Shown here piece after piece: positions 6,337 to 10,381 of a DNA stretch of 10,381 nt. The notes below the pieces were generated by a model that did no database searches, was not told where the DNA came from, and was given only the letters and a program-made list of their open reading frames with translations. Origin of the DNA: CAZGVV01 sp964529155 (GTDB lineage: Bacteria > Pseudomonadota > Alphaproteobacteria > Rickettsiales > SXRF01); contig CAZGVV010000065.1 in the NCBI GenBank assembly GCA_964529155.1, positions 1-10,381 on the forward strand, read 5' to 3'. The position numbers were made by a program, and so were the translations under genes. Every line of letters begins with the position of its first letter. Positions within the stretch are counted from its first letter, which is position 1.

Positions 6337-6527
6337 ATAATATCCGGATACAAAATGCGCTCTAGCTGATTGATTTCATCGCGCAGGCATAGCTTGTCCT
6401 TTTTTAGTTTCGCGATCATGAACTGGTTTAGGGGGGAGCCGGAGAGTTCTTTGATTTGGACATCAAGTTCCCGGTGGCGCTCACGCATGTCGTCCAGGCG
6501 TTTGAGCAGCTTTAATTCTTCATCCAT
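6330..6527 (-). CDS. DUF465 / YdcH-family small protein
   Basis: The 65-residue protein begins MDEELKLLKRLDDMRERHRELD. It matches DUF465 (PF04325): a short helical hairpin with the motif HRELDVQI at 18-25 and the signature LKKDKLCLRDEI at 41-52. Such proteins are very common in alphaproteobacteria and their role is not established. The sequence suggests a coiled coil throughout. The ATG at 6525-6527 has only a weak upstream site. It converges on the metallophosphoesterase with 7 bases between the stop codons and is divergent from nuoG. Confidence 0.85.
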   Translation of the reverse strand: MDEELKLLKRLDDMRERHRELDVQIKELSGSPLNQFMIAKLKKDKLCLRDEINQLERILYPDIIA

Positions 6528-6571
6528 GACATACCGGCAAAAGTCGAGTTATAAAATTATTAGTAAATCAA

Positions 6572-6592
6572 TGCGCGTGAATATCTCGCGCA
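6572..6592. repeat. Inverted repeat in the DUF465-nuoG intergenic region
   Basis: TGCGCG at 6572-6577 and CGCGCA at 6587-6592, separated by 9 bases, form a perfect 6-base inverted repeat. It lies between two divergent genes, in otherwise AT-rich DNA. It could be an operator or an RNA hairpin; nothing further is visible in this 188-base gap except the promoter-like sequence near 6676-6703. Confidence 0.3.
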
Positions 6593-6675
6593 AGGCGTAT
6601 ATTATAACAGATATGCCGGGTGCAATGCAGCAAAAAAATCACATAATCGATAAGGGTACTATCCATGGTATGTAA

Positions 6676-6703
6676 TTGCTTGCAATCGCTCTCTAGCTAT
6701 CAT
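6676..6703 (+). promoter_or_regulatory. Candidate sigma-70 promoter close to nuoG
   Basis: TTGCTT (6676-6681) and TATCAT (6698-6703) are separated by 16 bases. The -10 box matches TATAAT at five of six positions, the -35 only at the first three. A start near 6710 would leave a leader of about 6 bases before the ATG at 6716, a nearly leaderless mRNA. That fits the absence of a Shine-Dalgarno there. This is suggestive only. Confidence 0.3.
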
Positions 6704-6715
6704 AACTAGTGGTTC

Positions 6716-8785
6716 ATGCCTACACTGACCATAGACGGTAAACAGATCACGGTAGAGCCTGGAACGGTGCTTATCCAGGCCTGTGAACAGCTTGGTATTG
6801 AAATTCCTCGATTTTGTTACCATGAGCGCCTAAACATCGCCGGAAATTGCCGGATGTGTCTGGTGGAAGTGTCCCCCGGTCCACCCAAGCCACAAGCCAG
6901 CTGTGCGTTGCCCTGCGCCGATAATATGGTGGTGAAAACCGATTCCGATATGGTGAAACGTGCCCGCGAAGGTGTAATGGAATTTCTGCTCATCAACCAC
7001 CCGCTGGATTGTCCGATTTGTGACCAGGGCGGCGAGTGTGATTTACAGGATCAGGCGGCATTTTATGGGCGTGGCACGAGCCGCTATCATGAGCCAAAAC
7101 GTGCCGTTGAAGACAAGTATATGGGGCCGCTGATTAAAACGGAAATGACACGTTGCATTCACTGCACGCGCTGCATCCGTTTCTTGTCTGAAATCGCCGG
7201 TGTGCCGGACCTTGGCGGCTTGGGTCGCGGTGAGCATATGGAAGTGGGAACCTACGTGGAAAAAGCGATCGGTTCGGAATTATCCGGTAATTTGGTGGAT
7301 CTGTGCCCCGTCGGCGCATTGACCAGTAAGCCGTATGCGTTTATGGCGCGGCCATGGGAATTGGCGAAAACTGAAACAGTGGATGTGATGGATGCGGTGG
7401 GTAGCAATATTCGCGTCGATAGCCGCGGCGGGGTGGTGATGCGCGTATTACCGCGTTTGCACGAGGACATCAACGAAGAATGGATTTCTGACAAAACGCG
7501 TCATGCATGTGACGGGTTGCGTGCGCAGCGCTTAGATCGTCCTTATATACGCAATGCCAAAGGTGTGCTGCAGGAAGCAACCTGGGAGCAAGCATTGTCG
7601 GCGTTGGCGACGCGGCTGAGTTCTTTAAACGGTAGCCAGATATCTGCCATTGCCGGGGATCAGGCATGCGTGGAAAGTATGTTTGCGTTGAAGGGATTAA
7701 TGCGTGCGCTGAAATCCCCGCATCGGGATTGCCGCCAGGATGGTGCGAAATTGCCCGTGGGTGCGCGGGGTGACTATTTATTTAATACAGGCATTGCCGG
7801 TATTGAGCAGGCCGATGTGATTTTATTCGTTGGCGCAAATCCGCGTATCGAAGCCCCGCTGGTTAATGCCCGTATCCGTAAAGCATGGCGCGCGGGTAGT
7901 TTGAAAGTATTAAGCCTCGGTGCGCCGATGGATTTGACGTATCCGCATGAACATCTGGGTGATGATCCGAGCATGCTGAATCAATTACTGGCGGGAACGC
8001 ATCCAGCGGCACAGGTATTGAAAAATGCCAAAAATCCGATGGTGATTGTGGGCGCGTCTGCGCTTACCCGTCAGGATGGGCCGGAAATTTATGCGGCAAC
8101 GCGGGCACTGGCAGAGCAATGCGCTATGGTACGCACTGATTGGAACGGATTTAACGTGTTGCACACCAATGCGGCGCGTGTGGGTGCGCTCGATATTGGG
8201 TTTTTACCCGACGCTGGTGGGCAGGATGTTGACGGTATTCCTTTAGCTGCGCGCAAGGGCGATATTCGCTTTGTTTATCTACTGGGCGCGGATGAGGTGG
8301 ACATGACTTCCTTTGGTCGTGCCTTTGTGGTGTATCAGGGGCATCACGGCGACGCCGGTGCGCACCGGGCCGATATTGTATTGCCAGGTGCGGCATATAC
8401 AGAAAAAGATGCAACCTATGTGAACATGGAGGGCCGCGTGCAACAGACGCGCCGCGCCGTATTCCCGCCGGGTGCAGCGCGTGAAGATTGGGCGATTATC
8501 CGGGCGTTGTCCGAAGTGCTGGAAGAAAAATTACCGTATGACTCACTGAGCCAATTGCGTGCAGCATTGGTGGCAGCGCATCCGCACCTTGCTAAAATAG
8601 ATGTGGTGGAACGTGCATCGCTTTCGGCCGCCGGTGGAGCGAAAACCTATTCTATAGAAGCAGCGCCGCTTACACCTTTTATTCAGAATTTCTACATGAC
8701 CGACCCGATCAGCCGTGCCAGCTGCACGATGGCCCAATGCACGCGTGACATTGCGGGGCGCACGGATTTTCAGGAAGCGGCGTAA
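6716..8785 (+). CDS. nuoG: NADH-quinone oxidoreductase subunit G (NuoG)
   Basis: NuoG is the large iron-sulfur subunit of the peripheral arm of respiratory complex I; it carries electrons from NuoF towards NuoI and NuoB. The N-terminal [2Fe-2S] ferredoxin domain has C34, C45, C48 and C63. The N3-type [4Fe-4S] site is H95, C99, C102 and C108. The ferredoxin-like N4 site is C147, C150, C153 and C197. The extra N7 cysteines of E. coli NuoG are absent, as in mitochondria and alphaproteobacteria. The rest (about 215-640) is the molybdopterin-oxidoreductase-like domain. The length of 689 is normal for the class. The start MPTLTIDGKQITVEPG is right for the family, although no clear Shine-Dalgarno precedes it. 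The gene upstream is DUF465 on the other strand, not nuoF. nuoH follows after 3 bases. Confidence 0.98.
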   Translation: MPTLTIDGKQITVEPGTVLIQACEQLGIEIPRFCYHERLNIAGNCRMCLVEVSPGPPKPQASCALPCADNMVVKTDSDMVKRAREGVMEFLLINHPLDCPICDQGGECDLQDQAAFYGRGTSRYHEPKRAVEDKYMGPLIKTEMTRCIHCTRCIRFLSEIAGVPDLGGLGRGEHMEVGTYVEKAIGSELSGNLVDLCPVGALTSKPYAFMARPWELAKTETVDVMDAVGSNIRVDSRGGVVMRVLPRLHEDINEEWISDKTRHACDGLRAQRLDRPYIRNAKGVLQEATWEQALSALATRLSSLNGSQISAIAGDQACVESMFALKGLMRALKSPHRDCRQDGAKLPVGARGDYLFNTGIAGIEQADVILFVGANPRIEAPLVNARIRKAWRAGSLKVLSLGAPMDLTYPHEHLGDDPSMLNQLLAGTHPAAQVLKNAKNPMVIVGASALTRQDGPEIYAATRALAEQCAMVRTDWNGFNVLHTNAARVGALDIGFLPDAGGQDVDGIPLAARKGDIRFVYLLGADEVDMTSFGRAFVVYQGHHGDAGAHRADIVLPGAAYTEKDATYVNMEGRVQQTRRAVFPPGAAREDWAIIRALSEVLEEKLPYDSLSQLRAALVAAHPHLAKIDVVERASLSAAGGAKTYSIEAAPLTPFIQNFYMTDPISRASCTMAQCTRDIAGRTDFQEAA

Positions 8786-8788
8786 ATT

Positions 8789-9808
8789 ATGCAGGAGTTA
8801 CTCAACACATTAATGCCGCTACTTATTATTATCGGCAAAATTTTGTTGTTGGTGGTTCCCTTGCTGATTTGCGTGGCGATGTTGACGCTGGCGGAACGTA
8901 AAATCATTGCCTTCATGCAACTGCGCAAAGGACCGAACGTGACCGGCTTCTGGGGGCTGCTCCAGCCTTTTGCCGATGGACTTAAGCTGCTATGCAAAGA
9001 AGTTATCATTCCAGCGCGTGCCAGCAAGGTGGTGTTTTTTGCTGCGCCGATGGTGACGTTTTCGCTCGCCATGCTGGGTTGGGCGGTGATTCCGCTGTCT
9101 GATCGGTTTGTGATCGCCAATATTAATGTCGGCGTGCTCTATTTATTCGCCGTTTCTTCGCTCAGTGTCTACGGCATCATCATGGCCGGGTGGGCCAGTA
9201 ATTCGAAATATGCGTTCCTGGGCGCCATTCGCTCCAGCGCGCAGATGGTGAGTTATGAGGTATCGATCGGGCTGGTGATCGTCACGGTGCTGCTGATGAG
9301 CGGTTCATTGAATTTGGGTGAAATCGTCCGCATGCAAAGCGGCGGCATTACCCATTGGTTCGCCTTCGGCCCGCTTTTCCCGATGTTCATCGTGTTCTTT
9401 GCCTCCACATTGGCGGAGACAAACCGTCATCCGTTTGACTTACCGGAAGCGGAAGGGGAATTGGTGGCCGGGTATCACGTGGAATATTCCTCGATGATTT
9501 TCGCCATGTTCTTCCTGGCCGAATACGCCAACATGATTTTGATGAGCGGCATTACTACTATTTTCTTCCTCGGTGGATGGCATGCGCCATGGTCCTCGCC
9601 GTTGCTTGAAATGGTGCCGGGCGAATTGTGGTTCGCGCTGAAAATCGCCGTGATTTTATTCTTCTTCATCTGGGTTCGCGCCGCGCTGCCGCGTTACCGT
9701 TATGACCAGCTGATGCGTCTGGGCTGGAAAATATTTCTACCGTTTTCACTGCTCTGGGTGGTGGTGATTTCCGGCTGGCTGGTGTATACCGACACCCTGC
9801 CTCACTGA
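8789..9808 (+). CDS. nuoH: NADH-quinone oxidoreductase subunit H (NuoH)
   Basis: NuoH is the ND1-type membrane subunit of complex I at the foot of the peripheral arm; it forms much of the quinone-binding channel and takes part in proton pumping. The 339 residues have about eight membrane helices. Conserved parts are LAERKIIAFMQLRKGPN (34-50), GLLQPFADGLKLLCKE (56-71), IRSSAQMVSYEVSIGL (147-162), and AETNRHPFDLPEAE (209-222) followed by ELVAGYHVEY, with the acidic loop needed for quinone reactions. The ATG lies 3 bases after the nuoG stop, with AGGAAG inside the end of nuoG, so the two are cotranscribed and probably translationally coupled. nuoI, the usual next gene, does not follow. Confidence 0.98.
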   Translation: MQELLNTLMPLLIIIGKILLLVVPLLICVAMLTLAERKIIAFMQLRKGPNVTGFWGLLQPFADGLKLLCKEVIIPARASKVVFFAAPMVTFSLAMLGWAVIPLSDRFVIANINVGVLYLFAVSSLSVYGIIMAGWASNSKYAFLGAIRSSAQMVSYEVSIGLVIVTVLLMSGSLNLGEIVRMQSGGITHWFAFGPLFPMFIVFFASTLAETNRHPFDLPEAEGELVAGYHVEYSSMIFAMFFLAEYANMILMSGITTIFFLGGWHAPWSSPLLEMVPGELWFALKIAVILFFFIWVRAALPRYRYDQLMRLGWKIFLPFSLLWVVVISGWLVYTDTLPH

Positions 9809-9820
9809 ACGGAATAATAC

Positions 9821-10357
9821 ATGCTTGAATTTATCGCGGAATGGCTGGTGGATATTGTGGCGGCCCTGGGGTATCCGGGGGTGTTTTTGATGGCGTTTTT
9901 GGAGAGCACGTTTGTTCCCATTCCCGCTGAAGTCACCATGGTTCCGGCGGGGTATCTGGTCCATAAGGGTGAGATGCATTTCTGGCCGGTATTATTTTTA
10001 AGCGTGGCGGGTTGCGTATGCGTTTCGTACATGAATTACTGGATCGCCCAGCATTATGGCCGCCGCTTCATGCGCGCCTATGGCAAATATATGTTCGTGA
10101 GCGCTGAGCGCCTTGCACAACTGGATTTGTATTTTTCTCAGCACGGCGAGGTGTCCATTCTCACCGGCCGCTTGATTCCGGGATTGCGCCACTTTATTTC
10201 ATTCCCCGCGGGTCTTGCGCGGATGGATATGAAAAAATTCGTGCTCTATACTGCCATCGGCGGCGGCGATCTTCAATTTGACTTGGTTAGTCTCCCGCTC
10301 CGGGTCACCGCCATTGAGCAATCGACGTACAGATTTTTCACGTGCCCGTTCAGTTGA
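9821..10357 (+). CDS. DedA-family membrane protein, C-terminus replaced or broken
   Basis: DedA (SNARE-associated/VTT domain) proteins are polytopic inner-membrane proteins; some members flip undecaprenyl phosphate or other lipids. Family marks are clear: YPGVFLMAFLEST (18-30), VPIPAEVTMVPAGYL (32-46), YGKYMFVSAERL (87-98) and GRLIPGLRHFISFPAGLARM (116-135), including the conserved glutamates and arginines. Similarity runs to LYTAIGGG at about 142-149 (10265-10267). There the family continues with a pattern like GIWN and one or two more membrane helices. Here 29 unrelated, mostly polar residues follow to a stop at 10355-10357. Another reading frame does not restore the DedA end. The gene begins 12 bases after nuoH with a weak GGA site at 9811-9813 and is probably cotranscribed with nuoGH. 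It is either truncated by an insertion or rearrangement, or the sequence is misjoined. Confidence 0.82.
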   Translation: MLEFIAEWLVDIVAALGYPGVFLMAFLESTFVPIPAEVTMVPAGYLVHKGEMHFWPVLFLSVAGCVCVSYMNYWIAQHYGRRFMRAYGKYMFVSAERLAQLDLYFSQHGEVSILTGRLIPGLRHFISFPAGLARMDMKKFVLYTAIGGGDLQFDLVSLPLRVTAIEQSTYRFFTCPFS

Positions 10358-10381
10358 ATTTTTACGTGCTTTCTGGCGCTC
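10199..10381 (-). other. Open minus-strand frame running in from the right edge
   Basis: From the window edge (10381) a minus-strand frame stays open for 60 codons to TGA at 10199-10201. The part from 10381 to about 10268, outside DedA similarity, reads as a strongly basic, polar segment (ERQKARKNSTERAREK, then VRRLLNGGDPERETNQVKLK). Beyond that it is simply the antisense of dedA. If a foreign gene was inserted into dedA, this would be its C-terminus, reading out into the disrupted gene. No family is recognised, and no start is in view. It may also be chance. Confidence 0.22.

Noticed and set aside
8770..9120. 116-codon minus-strand frame over nuoH
   Set aside because: It is antisense to the conserved NuoH N-terminus, with no independent support.
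10263..10357. Simple frameshift in dedA as the cause of the lost C-terminus
   Set aside because: The other plus frames do not give the hydrophobic DedA end: one stops at once, and one gives polar sequence after a brief I-x-N match.

Overview
The window looks like a chromosomal segment of an alphaproteobacterium. The chaperonin proteins, the 689-residue NuoG without an N7 cluster, NuoH and the DUF465 protein are all of alphaproteobacterial type, and the promoter in front of groES fits the alphaproteobacterial RpoH pattern better than the E. coli one. No CIRCE element is visible upstream of groES. I cannot name the genus. Most of the content is housekeeping. No phage, CRISPR array, rRNA or tRNA gene is visible.

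Layout from left to right. Positions 1-816 hold the minus-strand groES-groEL operon, with groEL cut by the left edge. It has a heat-shock promoter at about 895-922, a hairpin at the start of the leader and a long imperfect hairpin between the two genes. Divergent from it is a plus-strand membrane glycosyltransferase of the GT87/DUF2029 type (1019-2179). A 59-residue CsbD-like stress protein follows (2299-2478), ending at a bidirectional intrinsic terminator. The facing minus-strand block has an unrecognised 337-residue protein (2529-3542) downstream of lepA (3589-5391). A plus-strand metallophosphoesterase (5507-6322) runs head-on into a small minus-strand DUF465/YdcH-like gene (6330-6527), and the two stop codons lie 7 bases apart, at a shared hairpin. 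The right third is a plus-strand cluster: nuoG (6716-8785), nuoH (8789-9808) and a DedA-family membrane protein (9821-10357).

How the genes relate. GroES and GroEL form one folding machine under heat-shock control. NuoG and NuoH are subunits of respiratory complex I, here without nuoF before them or nuoI after them, so the complex I genes are probably split over several loci. The other genes look like single units; their neighbours do not point to a shared pathway.

Most worth a second look: the 337-residue orphan with a twin-arginine-like motif in its middle, the abrupt loss of DedA similarity near 10265 with unrelated sequence to the window edge, the groES-groEL intergenic hairpin, and the isolated nuoGH pair joined to a DedA gene. 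I did not find a convincing new multi-gene system.
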